Source: Brucella intermedia LMG 3301 (lineage in GTDB: Bacteria; Pseudomonadota; Alphaproteobacteria; Rhizobiales; Rhizobiaceae). From it: DNA of 64,000 bases. The stretch is taken from NCBI RefSeq assembly GCF_000182645.1, contig NZ_ACQA01000002.1, positions 868,001 to 932,000 on the forward strand. Reading direction: 5' to 3'. A program made the translations under genes and the position numbers. The notes below the pieces were generated by a model. The model worked only from the letters and a program-made list of their open reading frames with translations. It had not been told where the DNA came from and made no database searches. Below are positions 26,390 to 35,221 of this stretch, in pieces (the stretch's first letter is position 1; every line of letters begins with the position of its first letter).

Positions 26390-27985
26390 CTAGCGACCGG
26401 CCGGAACCGTGTCGTCCACCCAGAGCTTTTCATAGGACTGAACCGCGAGTTCCGCCGAGTTCGGCTGCAGGCCATGCAGCCATGGCTGGTGTGCCATCAC
26501 TGCCTTGTTGTAGTTGAAGAACCAGACCGGCGCTTCTTCCTGCAACAGATTGTTCGCCTTCTTCAGAAGTTCGTTCTTCTCTTCTTCGGTTTTTGCCACC
26601 TTGGCTTCGTCGACAATCTTGTCGAATTCCGCATTGGAGAATTTTTGATAATTGCATGCGGATTGCGGCGTCGCGGAATAGAAGCACTGCATCGCGGTGA
26701 GTGCATCGGGCCCGCTTTCGAGCGACCACATATAGGCCTGGAAATTGCCAGCCGGAACCACATCAGCAAGCACAGAGGCCTCTACCGGCTTGGCCTTCAC
26801 CTTGATGCCGACCTTGGCGAGCATCGGAATGATCGCCTGAACAATGGTCAAACCCCAGCTCTCATTCTGCGTTGCAGTCAGTTCGAACTCGAAACCATCT
26901 GGATATCCGGCTTCTGCGAGCAAGGCTTTCGCTTTTTCGGGATCATACGGATATGGCTTCGCATCCTTGTCGAAGGCTGGTGATGAGTTTGGAAGCCAAC
27001 CTACAGCACGATAGGCCTTGTCCTTGACCAGACGCTTGATGATGAGATCGCTATCGATCGCGTAGTTGATTGCCTGACGGACGCGCTTGTCCTGGAACGG
27101 CTTGAAATCCGGGTTGAAGCCGACGGCGCGCGTATAAACTTCCGCCACCTCGACCATGTTCTTCGCCAGTTCGGGGTCGGCAAGATAGGCAGTGTACTGC
27201 GCGGGGCCAAGCACAGCTACATCGATTTCCTTGTTGCGGAACGCGACATCGCGCGCCGCCGCATCACCCATGATCATGATATTGATCTTGTCGGCGTAAG
27301 GCTTGCCCTTCTCGTAGTATTTGTCCCACTTCTCGACCGTGAGGCGTGAGCCGGGAACATATTCGGCAAACTTGTATGGTCCGAGACCGACGGGGTGGCG
27401 CTGAAATTCCTCACTGTCCCCCTCGCCTGCAGGATAGATCGCTGTGTTGTTACGCATAAACTGGAAACCCGGATCGATCGGCTGCTTCAACGTGATCTCG
27501 AGCGTATGGTCATCGATCTTCTTCAGACCGGAGATTTCCTTGGCCTTACCCTGCGTATATTCCTCCGCTCCTTTGATCTCGGCAATGTAGCGTGCTGGTG
27601 GGAATGCCTTTTTCGGGTCCATTATCCGTGTGTAGCTCCAGATAATGTCGTCTGCCGTCAAAGGCTTGCCATTGTGGAAAAATGCATCCTGACGAAGCTT
27701 GTAGGTATAGACGAGCCGGTCGTCGGACACGGCCACGTCCGTTGCAAGACCGAGCACCGGCTTGTTCAAATCGGCATCCCAATCATAGAGCGTGCGGTGA
27801 ATAGCTTTGGCGTAGAACTCGTCCTGCGTGGCAGGCGATGCCTGAATGTCCAGCGTCGAGAAGCTGTCGCCGTAAGGCGCGACGAAACTGATAACGCCCC
27901 CTGAACGCGGTTCATCCGCAGCATAGGCTGCCGTTCCCGTCAACAGAGCTGCGGACAGCGCCGCCAGCAATGCAAATTTTCTCAT
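26390..27985 (-). CDS. Peptide-type ABC transporter substrate-binding protein
   Basis: 531-residue periplasmic SBP of the family 5 (DppA/OppA/NikA) group. Residues 1-22 form a Sec signal peptide cut after AAYA. Family stretches include the DGLTFT-equivalent YTYKLRQDAFFHNGKPLTA, RQAINYAIDSD and YDPEKAKALLAEAGYPDG. The frame opens at 28009, but ATG 27985 has AAGGGGA at the right distance and starts the signal peptide. It lies between an amidohydrolase gene upstream and the permeases downstream. Ligand unknown: peptide, opine or a metal complex are all possible for this fold. Confidence 0.92.
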   Translation of the reverse strand: MRKFALLAALSAALLTGTAAYAADEPRSGGVISFVAPYGDSFSTLDIQASPATQDEFYAKAIHRTLYDWDADLNKPVLGLATDVAVSDDRLVYTYKLRQDAFFHNGKPLTADDIIWSYTRIMDPKKAFPPARYIAEIKGAEEYTQGKAKEISGLKKIDDHTLEITLKQPIDPGFQFMRNNTAIYPAGEGDSEEFQRHPVGLGPYKFAEYVPGSRLTVEKWDKYYEKGKPYADKINIMIMGDAAARDVAFRNKEIDVAVLGPAQYTAYLADPELAKNMVEVAEVYTRAVGFNPDFKPFQDKRVRQAINYAIDSDLIIKRLVKDKAYRAVGWLPNSSPAFDKDAKPYPYDPEKAKALLAEAGYPDGFEFELTATQNESWGLTIVQAIIPMLAKVGIKVKAKPVEASVLADVVPAGNFQAYMWSLESGPDALTAMQCFYSATPQSACNYQKFSNAEFDKIVDEAKVAKTEEEKNELLKKANNLLQEEAPVWFFNYNKAVMAHQPWLHGLQPNSAELAVQSYEKLWVDDTVPAGR

Positions 27986-28035
27986 ATTGTTCCCCTTCAT
28001 AAGTGTCATTCTTGCGATTCAGATGAACCGTTCAT

Positions 28036-28092
28036 TCGGACAGTTCCGCCGAAACTTCGCTGTCCGACATTGCGCCGAAGCGTTTCCGCTTC
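28036..28092. repeat. Two hairpins between the amidohydrolase and binding-protein genes
   Basis: TCGGACAG (28036-28043) pairs with CTGTCCGA (28060-28067), and GAAGCG (28077-28082) pairs with CGCTTC (28087-28092) around a TTTC loop. They lie in the 121-bp gap of the minus-strand operon. They may act in mRNA processing or mark a second promoter for the transporter genes. Confidence 0.4.
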
Positions 28093-28130
28093 AATTCTTT
28101 TTATGATCCGGCAGGAACCGGAGTATCGCT

Positions 28131-29762
28131 TCACGACCGTTCGAACACGATCTCACCGTCGCGTAGGGTAAGAACACAATGCGTGTCGTTGAGAATTTCT
28201 TCCGGCTTTGCAGTGAGCATGTTGCGCGTGAAAACTGCAATATCGGCAACCTGTCCAGGCACGAGCTTGCCCTTCACATTCTCCAACTTCTGTGAAAAAG
28301 CTCCGAACTCGGTGTAAACCTGCAGAGCCTCTTCAATGGTCACGCACTCGCGGGCATCCATCACCGTCCCCTTGCCCGTTTCACGGGTCAGCATCGAATA
28401 GATATTCGGATAGGGATTGGGGTGACAAACCGGCGCATCGCTGCCGGTCGCGGGTTTGAAACCGAGATTTTTCCACGTCTTCAGCGGGTAGCTTGAAAGG
28501 GCGCGTTCCTCGCCGAGAACAGAAATATAGGCATCTCCAAAATCATAGATGAAGACCTGTTGCGGGCACGGATAAATGCCGGCCTTCTTCATCCGCTCGT
28601 GTTGCGCCGGCGTGGAGAAACCGCAATGCTCGATACGATGGCGGCGGTCGGGATCGGGATAAGCGACTAGCGCCTTTTCATAGGCCATGATCAGCTGGCC
28701 GATTGCTGCATCGCCGATAGCGTGGCATGCCAGTTGGTAACCCTTCTTATGCGCGTCCAGCACCAGCGCTTCCAATTCCGCGTCCGGTAATATCTGGACA
28801 CCGATATTGTTGTCGTCGCCAAGATAAGGCTTGCTCATCCACGCGGTCCGCCCGCCTGCTGAGCCATCGAGGAAAATCTTGACGGCACCGACCGTCAGCA
28901 TGTCGTCACCGACACCGGAAACAAGCCCTGCTTTATAGCATTCCTCAACGATGGAAGGCCCAGGGTCGCCAAGCAGTACGAGCCAGGTGCGTACCGGCAA
29001 ACGCTTTTGCAGCTTCGCGATGTTGTAGGCACGGATTTCATCGAAGCCCGCAACCTGACCGACAGCTGCATCCATAACGCTGGTAATGCCGTAGGAAAGA
29101 AGAAGGTTGCCCGCAGCCTCAATGGCTTCGATCATTTCTTCCGTCGTCGCCTTGGGGATAGCCCTGCGAACGGCGCCTTGAGCATTTTCAGCCACCATCC
29201 CGGTCAGAACGCCATTTTTCTGTTCGATCAAACCGCCTTCCGGTACCGGGAAGTTGTCATCCACACCGGCCAGCTCAAAGGCTTTCGAGTTGAAGATCGA
29301 CACGTGGCCACAAGCACGTACGAGCATGACGGGATGGTTTGGAGCGACCGCATCGAGCTCCGACTTATGGGGATGACGACCGACGTCGAGCTTCGTCTGG
29401 TCATAACCGCGTGCTTTGATCCAGGTCCCGGGAGGCGCAGAAGCAGCCTTCTCGCGAATGGCATCAAGCAGGCTCTGTAATGTTGGCGCGGCCTGCGGTG
29501 TCGCATCAATCCATTTGAGTGTAAGCCCGACCGAGATAAGATGCAGATGGGCATCATTTAATCCGGGTGTCGCGAAGCGCCCTTCGAGGTCGATCAAACG
29601 GGTTTTGTCGCCCCTCAAGGACCATATCTGGTCCTTCGTACCCGTAGCAAGCACCTTGCCTTGCCAGATGGCCAGGGCTTCAACTGTGCCCTCTTCGTAT
29701 CCACACCAGATCGTGCCGTTATAAACTATGGTATCGGCACACAATTCGGGCATTACAGGCAT
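28131..29762 (-). CDS. Amidohydrolase family protein (YtcJ-like, metal-dependent)
   Basis: 543-residue amidohydrolase 3 family enzyme. The metal-binding NDAHLHLIS motif (HxH) sits near residue 70, further histidine ligands at LACHAIGD and RHRIEHCG, and the catalytic aspartate in ATGSDAPVCHPNPY. Relatives hydrolyse exocyclic C-N bonds of formamides or similar. It is the first gene of the operon with the family 5 ABC transporter, so it probably acts on the imported compound. No signal peptide, so cytoplasmic. GGGAGGGG serves as ribosome site and lies inside an inverted repeat. Confidence 0.9.
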   Translation of the reverse strand: MPVMPELCADTIVYNGTIWCGYEEGTVEALAIWQGKVLATGTKDQIWSLRGDKTRLIDLEGRFATPGLNDAHLHLISVGLTLKWIDATPQAAPTLQSLLDAIREKAASAPPGTWIKARGYDQTKLDVGRHPHKSELDAVAPNHPVMLVRACGHVSIFNSKAFELAGVDDNFPVPEGGLIEQKNGVLTGMVAENAQGAVRRAIPKATTEEMIEAIEAAGNLLLSYGITSVMDAAVGQVAGFDEIRAYNIAKLQKRLPVRTWLVLLGDPGPSIVEECYKAGLVSGVGDDMLTVGAVKIFLDGSAGGRTAWMSKPYLGDDNNIGVQILPDAELEALVLDAHKKGYQLACHAIGDAAIGQLIMAYEKALVAYPDPDRRHRIEHCGFSTPAQHERMKKAGIYPCPQQVFIYDFGDAYISVLGEERALSSYPLKTWKNLGFKPATGSDAPVCHPNPYPNIYSMLTRETGKGTVMDARECVTIEEALQVYTEFGAFSQKLENVKGKLVPGQVADIAVFTRNMLTAKPEEILNDTHCVLTLRDGEIVFERS

Positions 29763-29774
29763 TTCAGCGATCCC

Positions 29775-29807
29775 CTCCCTACGTCACGCTTATATAAGTG
29801 TAGGGAG
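29775..29807 (-). promoter_or_regulatory. Leader inverted repeat covering the amidohydrolase ribosome site
   Basis: An 8-bp perfect inverted repeat lies 13-45 bases before the ATG at 29762. On the minus strand its second arm GTAGGGAG is part of the ribosome site AGGGAGGGG. The loop holds CTTATATAAG. It could be an operator overlapping the promoter or an RNA hairpin that limits translation. Confidence 0.4.
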
Positions 29808-29860
29808 ATTTCCATTGATGCTTTGACCGATCAAGCCGTGGATTTGTTAAATTTGTAGGG

Positions 29861-29900
29861 GGCAAATTGTTCAAAATGACAAGTCTACGGTCAATTTGCC
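29861..29900. promoter_or_regulatory. 9-bp inverted repeat, possible operator for the amidohydrolase operon
   Basis: GGCAAATTG and CAATTTGCC are perfect inverted copies with centres about three helical turns apart, roughly 100-140 bp upstream of the operon start. The binding factor is unknown and no regulator gene adjoins. Confidence 0.4.
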
Positions 29901-30195
29901 GAAATTTTTGCAAAGTTGAGGTGAAACCGGTCGATCAAATCGGCAAAGACTGCCGCCAAATGGTTATCGCCGCCTCTGGCCTGTCAACAATCACAGCTTT
30001 AAAATATCTGCAGACACGCAAATGATAGGCAGCATCGCTCAACAGAGCACGGTCTCAAGAAGCGAATTGTCGACATACCCCCGACCCATTCCTTGGCGAC
30101 TGACGACACCAGCGCAATTGGCCGTTAAGGGATGGGCAATGGGGCGTCCCGGTTCACAAATAACGATACGCCCCGTCAAAACGACAATCAAACGA

Positions 30196-31254
30196 TCAGT
30201 ATGCCGATCCCGGCGTGCGTTCTGCCAACTGTTCGGGAGTCAGCAAATCCGCGTGATGGGCACGTGCGACATCCGGATGCGACCGGAGGCGACTTTTGAG
30301 ATTATTTGCACCTACCTCGCGGAAGATCGGATTAAGCGCGTCCACAGTCACGCCGCGTTCCTTGGTCTTCAACTCCTCCGGCAAATCGATAACCGGAATA
30401 GTCGCATCGTAACGAGCGCCAAGGAAGAACGCGACTGAGAAGCGTTCAACACCTGCTGGCGGCGCGACGACGCCGTGTACATCCGCCCGCACGAATCCGT
30501 TCGTGGCAAGCTCAAGCAGTTCCCCGGTATTGATGACAAAGGTGCCTGGGACTGGAGGCGCATCGATCCATTCGCCGTCTTCGCGTTGAACCCTCAAACC
30601 GGGAACAACATCCTGCAGGAGGACGGTAACGAAGCCACCATCCTTATGGGCACCCACCCCTTGTTCGCTTTCCGCCACATCGCGGCCCGGATAACGAATG
30701 ATCTTCAAGAGCTGAGACGGATGCGGTTCGTAAATCTGGGCGAAAAAGTCTTCCGGCTGTCCCAATGCAGCAGCGATGGCTTTCAGAATGTCGATGCCGA
30801 CACGCGTCACCTCGGCCTGATAGGCAAGCAGCAACGGCTTGAGTTCCGGCAACGCATCCGGCCATTGGTTCGGGCCGATCAGTCGCTTCCACGCCGGGCT
30901 GTCCGAACCAATTACGGCGGGCTCCGATTCAGTGTTGATATCCAGCTGTTCACGCCAGTCCTGCTGGCCGCGTGTCCGTTCAAAGCCAGCTCGATTGTAG
31001 CCTCGAAAATGGGGCGACTTCACCATTTCGATCTTCAGCTTTTCTTCCGCGGGCAGTGCGAAGAACTTCTTCGCCGTACTTACTACGTCTTCCACGAGTT
31101 TTGGATCGACGTCGTGGCCCGTAAGATAGAAAAAACCGTGGTCGTGAAGCGTCCGGCGCAATTCTTCAATAAAGCTGCCGCGCTCCTCCGCACTTCCGTT
31201 GAAACGGGACAGATCAAGCAAAGGCAGGTTGATCGGCGTGGTATGTATGGTCAT
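30196..31254 (-). CDS. 2-oxoglutarate/Fe(II)-dependent dioxygenase (isopenicillin N synthase-like)
   Basis: 352-residue oxygenase of the IPNS/gibberellin-oxidase family. The DIOX_N domain (about residues 8-120) precedes the jelly-roll core. Iron ligands are the HKD pair in VGAHKDGGFVTVLLQD and the histidine in RADVHGVVAPP, and the 2-oxoglutarate anchor is the Arg/Ser of ERFSVAFF. The upstream-most start would be 31377, but ATG 31254 has a perfect AGGAGG five bases away. It is the last gene of an operon with an aminotransferase and a MetQNI-type transporter, 19 bp after metI. The substrate is probably an amino acid or derivative brought in by that transporter; the precise reaction is not known. 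Confidence 0.88.
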   Translation of the reverse strand: MTIHTTPINLPLLDLSRFNGSAEERGSFIEELRRTLHDHGFFYLTGHDVDPKLVEDVVSTAKKFFALPAEEKLKIEMVKSPHFRGYNRAGFERTRGQQDWREQLDINTESEPAVIGSDSPAWKRLIGPNQWPDALPELKPLLLAYQAEVTRVGIDILKAIAAALGQPEDFFAQIYEPHPSQLLKIIRYPGRDVAESEQGVGAHKDGGFVTVLLQDVVPGLRVQREDGEWIDAPPVPGTFVINTGELLELATNGFVRADVHGVVAPPAGVERFSVAFFLGARYDATIPVIDLPEELKTKERGVTVDALNPIFREVGANNLKSRLRSHPDVARAHHADLLTPEQLAERTPGSAY

Positions 31255-31273
31255 GGAAACCTCCTGAAAATTC

Positions 31274-31966
31274 TTAGCGCGAGCGACGGCTGCGGGCCAC
31301 GCGGTGATTGACAAGGCGAGCGGCATAATCGCCGGTAATCTGAATGGATTGCACGATTGCAACCAGAATGATGACAACGGCGATCATGACTTCCGGCATG
31401 AAGCGTTGATATCCGAAACGAATTCCGAGATCGCCCAAGCCACCGCCGCCGACCGTTCCTGCCATCGCCGAGTATCCGACAAGGCTGACAAGGGTAACCG
31501 TTTGCCCGGCAATAATCCCCGGCAGCGCCTCTGGCAGCAGCACCTTGAAGATGATCTGGATAGGCGTCGCGCCCATGCTTTCCGCAGCCTCGATCAGGCT
31601 TTGGTCTACTTCACGCATCGCCGTTTCCGCTAGTCGCGCGTATAAGGGTACGATTGCCACTGTCAGAGGAACGATGGCTGCATAGGTGCCAACCGTGGTT
31701 CCAGCAATCAGGCGCGTCAGGGGAATGATCGCCACCATCAGGATGATGAACGGCGTGGATCGAACCAGATTGACGATCGTGCCTGCTATGCGGTTAAAAG
31801 CCGGTCGTTCAAGAAACTGGCCGTGGCCGGTAACAACCAGCGCGACGCCCAGCGGTAGGCCGATCAAAGTGGACAGGACAGCTGATGCGGCCACCATAAT
31901 GGCCGTCTGCCTCAGCGATTCAAGCAAGAGCCCGGCGAGCGCCGGGGGAAGCAGATCGGACAACAT
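31274..31966 (-). CDS. metI: Methionine-type ABC transporter permease (MetI)
   Basis: 230-residue inner-membrane permease with about five hydrophobic segments, near the usual 217 residues. The EAA loop (EAAESMGATPIQIIFKVLLPEALPG) is typical of MetI. ATG 31966 is chosen because GGAGAGG lies nine bases upstream; the ATG at 31984 and the frame opening at 32050 have no ribosome site. The start overlaps the end of metN by 47 bp. Confidence 0.9.
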   Translation of the reverse strand: MLSDLLPPALAGLLLESLRQTAIMVAASAVLSTLIGLPLGVALVVTGHGQFLERPAFNRIAGTIVNLVRSTPFIILMVAIIPLTRLIAGTTVGTYAAIVPLTVAIVPLYARLAETAMREVDQSLIEAAESMGATPIQIIFKVLLPEALPGIIAGQTVTLVSLVGYSAMAGTVGGGGLGDLGIRFGYQRFMPEVMIAVVIILVAIVQSIQITGDYAARLVNHRVARSRRSR

Positions 31967-33053
31967 GGCCGATAACCTCTCCATGAAGATTGAGTGAAGA
32001 AAGATAGCTTCGGACAGCGGCAAGATCAGCCGGACCGTGCTCAGCGACAAGCGTCATGATGCCCAGAGGTTTGCCGCAAATATAATCTATACGTCCATGC
32101 AGTATGTTCGGATTTATCCCGAAACGCTGCACAAGCGTTGCAACGACAGGCGCGTGGGCGGCATCACCGGCGAACACGATACGCAGAACGGGATCCGATC
32201 CCGCTACAGGTTCCGGCAGTAGCCGCCGAGACACTTCCGCCGGAAGATCATGAGCAACAATGCTTGCCAGAAATGACCGGGCGGTTGGGGATTGCGGAAA
32301 AGCGAAAACATCGAAAGTCGGGCCACTTTCAACGACCCTGCCGCCATCGAGAACCGTCACATAGTCAGCGATGTCGCGTACTACCTCCATTTCATGCGTA
32401 ATAAGCACAATCGTCAGGCCGAGGCGTCGATTGATGTCTTTCAATAAAGAAAGAATTTGTTCCGTGGTTTCGGGATCAAGCGCTGAGGTAGCCTCATCGG
32501 ATAGCAGGACGCTGGGCTCCAGAGCCAATGCCCGCGCTATGCCGACACGCTGCTTCTGACCGCCTGACAGTTCCGATGGATAAGCACCAGCCTTTTCCTT
32601 GAGGCCCACCAACTCAAGCAGATCGTTAACACGCGATTTTATAGTTTTCCGATCAATACCGGCGAGTTCCAACGGTAGAGCTACATTACCATAAGCAGTT
32701 CGCGAGGAAAGGAGGCTAAAATGCTGAAATATCATTGATACTTCACGCCTGACCTGCCGTAGTTCTTCTTGCCGGAGGGTTGTGATCTCACGGCCCGAAA
32801 CAAAGACTTTCCCATCGCTTGGATGCACCAGTCCGTTCAGGCAACGGACCAGCGTACTCTTCCCTGCACCTGAGCGGCCAATGATACCGTGAATGGTTCC
32901 CTTTTCAATCTGAAGCGAAACATTGTCGATGACCGGACCAGCCTTCTCGTCATAGGTCTTTGTCAGCGAACGTATGTCGATGATCGACAGTGGTGATGTC
33001 ACATCACCCAGTGCCGTATTCGACATATTTTCGCTGCGTACGAGCACATTCAT
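31920..33053 (-). CDS. metN: Methionine-type ABC transporter ATPase (MetN)
   Basis: 377-residue ATPase. Walker A GRSGAGKST, signature ELSGGQKQRVGIARAL and Walker B VLLSDEATSALDPETT are intact. A C-terminal NIL domain of about 80 residues (VLRIVFAGDAAHAPVVATL onward) matches MetN proteins in which bound methionine shuts down transport. A roughly 20-residue N-terminal extension precedes the ATPase core. It begins 1 bp after metQ. Confidence 0.92.
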   Translation of the reverse strand: MNVLVRSENMSNTALGDVTSPLSIIDIRSLTKTYDEKAGPVIDNVSLQIEKGTIHGIIGRSGAGKSTLVRCLNGLVHPSDGKVFVSGREITTLRQEELRQVRREVSMIFQHFSLLSSRTAYGNVALPLELAGIDRKTIKSRVNDLLELVGLKEKAGAYPSELSGGQKQRVGIARALALEPSVLLSDEATSALDPETTEQILSLLKDINRRLGLTIVLITHEMEVVRDIADYVTVLDGGRVVESGPTFDVFAFPQSPTARSFLASIVAHDLPAEVSRRLLPEPVAGSDPVLRIVFAGDAAHAPVVATLVQRFGINPNILHGRIDYICGKPLGIMTLVAEHGPADLAAVRSYLSSLNLHGEVIGHVVRSASPGARRALA

Positions 33054-33054
33054 C

Positions 33055-33852
33055 TCACCAACCCGCTATGATGTTGCCGCCGAATTTCTTCTCGATGAAC
33101 GCTTTGACGTCGGGGGACTTATAGGATTCGATTAGCGTCTGGACCCAGGGCGCATCCTTGTTCTTTTCCGCGACAGCAAGCAGGCAGAAATAATCGGATA
33201 GCTGATCTTCAATCAAAATCGCATCACGGCTCGGCACCAGCCCGGCACTCAGCGCGAAATGCGAAGTGATAACGGAAAAATCCACGTCTTCCAGCGACCG
33301 GGGAAGCTGGGCCGTTTCCATTGGAATAATTTTGACCTTCTTCGGATTATCAACGATATCGAGTTCGGTTGCGTTGAAAGTCACCCCCGGTGTGAGCTTG
33401 AGAACGCCCCCCGCCTCGAGAAGTTTCAGGGCACGACCCGCATTGCTGGGATCATTGGGAATCGAAATCTGTGCCCCCTCCGGCAGTTCGCCAAGTGATT
33501 TATATTTGTGCGAATATCCGGCCATCGGCAACAGCACAGTACGACCGCCGACGGCAACAAGGCTGAGACCTCGATCCTTGTTCTGCTGGTCGAAATAAGG
33601 CGTATGCTGGAAGCCATTGGCGTCGAGATCACCATCATTCGTTGCCGGGTCGATCAGTGCGCCGTCCGAGAACTCCACAATCTCTATTTCCAATCCCTTT
33701 GCCTTGGCGACGGGTGCCAGTGCTTCGGCGATTTCCGCATGTGGACCAGAAGTCACGCCGAAACGGATTTTGTCCGCAAATGCAGGTGAAGCGACGAGTA
33801 CGGAAAAGAGTGCTGCGGAAACAGCTCCGCGCAACAATGAAACTGGATGCAT
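33055..33852 (-). CDS. metQ: Methionine-type ABC transporter binding protein (MetQ/NlpA family)
   Basis: 265-residue binding protein of the NlpA family. Residues 1-26 form a Sec signal peptide cut after SPAFA with no lipobox cysteine, so it is likely a soluble periplasmic protein rather than a lipoprotein. Family stretches are FGVTSGPHAEIAEAL, DANGFQHTPYFDQQ and NDPSNAGRALKLLE. Ligands of the family include L- and D-methionine, methionine sulfoxide and related thioethers. The paired aminotransferase and oxygenase suggest the ligand is catabolised rather than just assimilated. Confidence 0.92.
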   Translation of the reverse strand: MHPVSLLRGAVSAALFSVLVASPAFADKIRFGVTSGPHAEIAEALAPVAKAKGLEIEIVEFSDGALIDPATNDGDLDANGFQHTPYFDQQNKDRGLSLVAVGGRTVLLPMAGYSHKYKSLGELPEGAQISIPNDPSNAGRALKLLEAGGVLKLTPGVTFNATELDIVDNPKKVKIIPMETAQLPRSLEDVDFSVITSHFALSAGLVPSRDAILIEDQLSDYFCLLAVAEKNKDAPWVQTLIESYKSPDVKAFIEKKFGGNIIAGW

Positions 33853-33885
33853 GTCATTTTCCCTGTGGTTGTTTTTGAGGCACGC

Positions 33886-35058
33886 TTACGCAGCGCGCCG
33901 TTTGCGTTCATTGTTCCACTGTGCCAGCCTTGAACTGGCTTCCTGCAGCGTTTCTTCGCGCTTCGCGAAACAGAAACGCACATGGCTGCGCACATCGCGC
34001 GCACCGTAGAAGGACGAGATGGGCACAGGTGTTACGCCTGCTTCAAGCGTCAAACGTCGGCAGAAATCGAGATCATCGTCTCCGCTATCAAGTGCTCGTA
34101 TGTCCGCCACAGCAAAATAGGTGGCTGGTACATCGGCGACCTCGAACCCCGCAGATTTCAGCCCTTCGACCAGAAGGTCTCTCCGCGATGCCAGCGCCGC
34201 ACGAAGGCCGGTGAAATAACTGTCCGGCAAGCTTAACCCTACCGCCACTGCCGTTTGCAAAGCCGGGGGCGTGGTAAAAGTTACATACTGATGCGCACGG
34301 GCAATTGGCGCAAGAGTCGCCTCGGAAGCGGTCACATAACCAACCTTCCAACCCGTCAGGGAAAAGCTTTTTCCAGCAGAGCCGATACGCACCACACGGT
34401 CACGTATTTTTTCAACGCCCCATAAGGAATGAAACGGCCTTTCATCGAAGACGAGATGCTCGTAGACCTCGTCCGATACAATCAGGAGATCATGCTTGAT
34501 GGCGAGATCGGCGAGAAACTCCAATTCATCGAGATCGAATATTTTGCCTACCGGGTTCATCGGCGTGTTGACGACAATCAGCCTCGTCCGTGGAGAGATG
34601 ACTTTCGCCAACTCCTCACGCGGTAGTTCCCACAGAGGCGGCTTCAACCGTACCGGGACCACCGTTCCTCCTGCACGACGAATAAGCGTTGCATAAGCAT
34701 CGTAAGCTGGCTCGAACAGAATTACCTCGTCGCCCGTGTTCAGATGCCCGAGAAACGTATCGGCTAGCGCTTCCGTAGCGCCGGAAGTGACGAGGACTTC
34801 CTTTTCCCAGTCAATGTCGAGGCCAAGAAAACGTCTCGTGTTTTCTGCAACCGCCTGACGGAGGACGGGCAGGCCCATCATGGGTGGGTACTGTTGTGAA
34901 GTTTCACGAAGAGCGAGGGCAGCAGCGTCAAGGAGTTCAGTTGGCTCAAAGCCTTCCGGGAAACCCTGTCCCAGATTAATAGCTCCGCGCTCAACGGAAA
35001 GCCGCGACATCGCCTCGAAAATCGACGTTCCCGCCTCACCGAATATCGGGCTAACCAT
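33886..35058 (-). CDS. Class I/II PLP-dependent aminotransferase (methionine/kynurenine aminotransferase-like)
   Basis: 390-residue fold-type I aminotransferase. The PLP lysine lies in GSAGKSFSLTGWKVGYV, with the arginine in the C-terminal HVRFCFAKREE contacting the substrate carboxylate. The closest known types are YbdL methionine aminotransferase and kynurenine aminotransferases. AAGGGGAG is a clear ribosome site, and this is the first gene of the operon with metQNI. Transamination of methionine would give 2-keto-4-methylthiobutyrate; whether methionine is the true substrate is inference from the neighbours. Confidence 0.9.
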   Translation of the reverse strand: MVSPIFGEAGTSIFEAMSRLSVERGAINLGQGFPEGFEPTELLDAAALALRETSQQYPPMMGLPVLRQAVAENTRRFLGLDIDWEKEVLVTSGATEALADTFLGHLNTGDEVILFEPAYDAYATLIRRAGGTVVPVRLKPPLWELPREELAKVISPRTRLIVVNTPMNPVGKIFDLDELEFLADLAIKHDLLIVSDEVYEHLVFDERPFHSLWGVEKIRDRVVRIGSAGKSFSLTGWKVGYVTASEATLAPIARAHQYVTFTTPPALQTAVAVGLSLPDSYFTGLRAALASRRDLLVEGLKSAGFEVADVPATYFAVADIRALDSGDDDLDFCRRLTLEAGVTPVPISSFYGARDVRSHVRFCFAKREETLQEASSRLAQWNNERKRRAA

Positions 35059-35221
35059 CGGCGCTCCCCTTTCGCAATCGAACTTACGGGGAGAAGATAA
35101 AGCCTATAAAATCAGTAGACAAAGCATGGACTTGCCATCCCGGACAGCCGCAGGGAAAGCTTTTTCAAATTTTGGGGAACGTGAAACAGATTCAAGTTCC
35201 GCAATTGCAGCTGATTTTGAA

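Larger units (their letters stand above)
29763..30195. other. Regulatory intergenic region with several dyads
   Basis: About 430 bp with no supported gene, holding the amidohydrolase operon promoter and the 3' end of the met-type operon. Visible structure: CTCCCTAC (29775-29782) with GTAGGGAG (29800-29807), the palindrome CTTATATAAG (29789-29798) inside it, and GGCAAATTG (29861-29869) inverted as CAATTTGCC (29892-29900) with 22 bases between. A weak stem GGGGCGT (30141-30147) with ACGCCCC (30168-30174) may help end the oxygenase transcript. Confidence 0.5.

Noticed and set aside
30022..30438. 138-codon plus-strand frame overlapping the 3' end of the oxygenase gene
   Set aside because: Most of it is antisense to the well-supported 2OG oxygenase, with no ribosome site or domain.
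35059..35221. Possible SAM riboswitch ahead of the aminotransferase-metQNI operon
   Set aside because: I looked for SAM-I and SAM-II type conserved elements and could not recognise them. A covariance-model search would decide.
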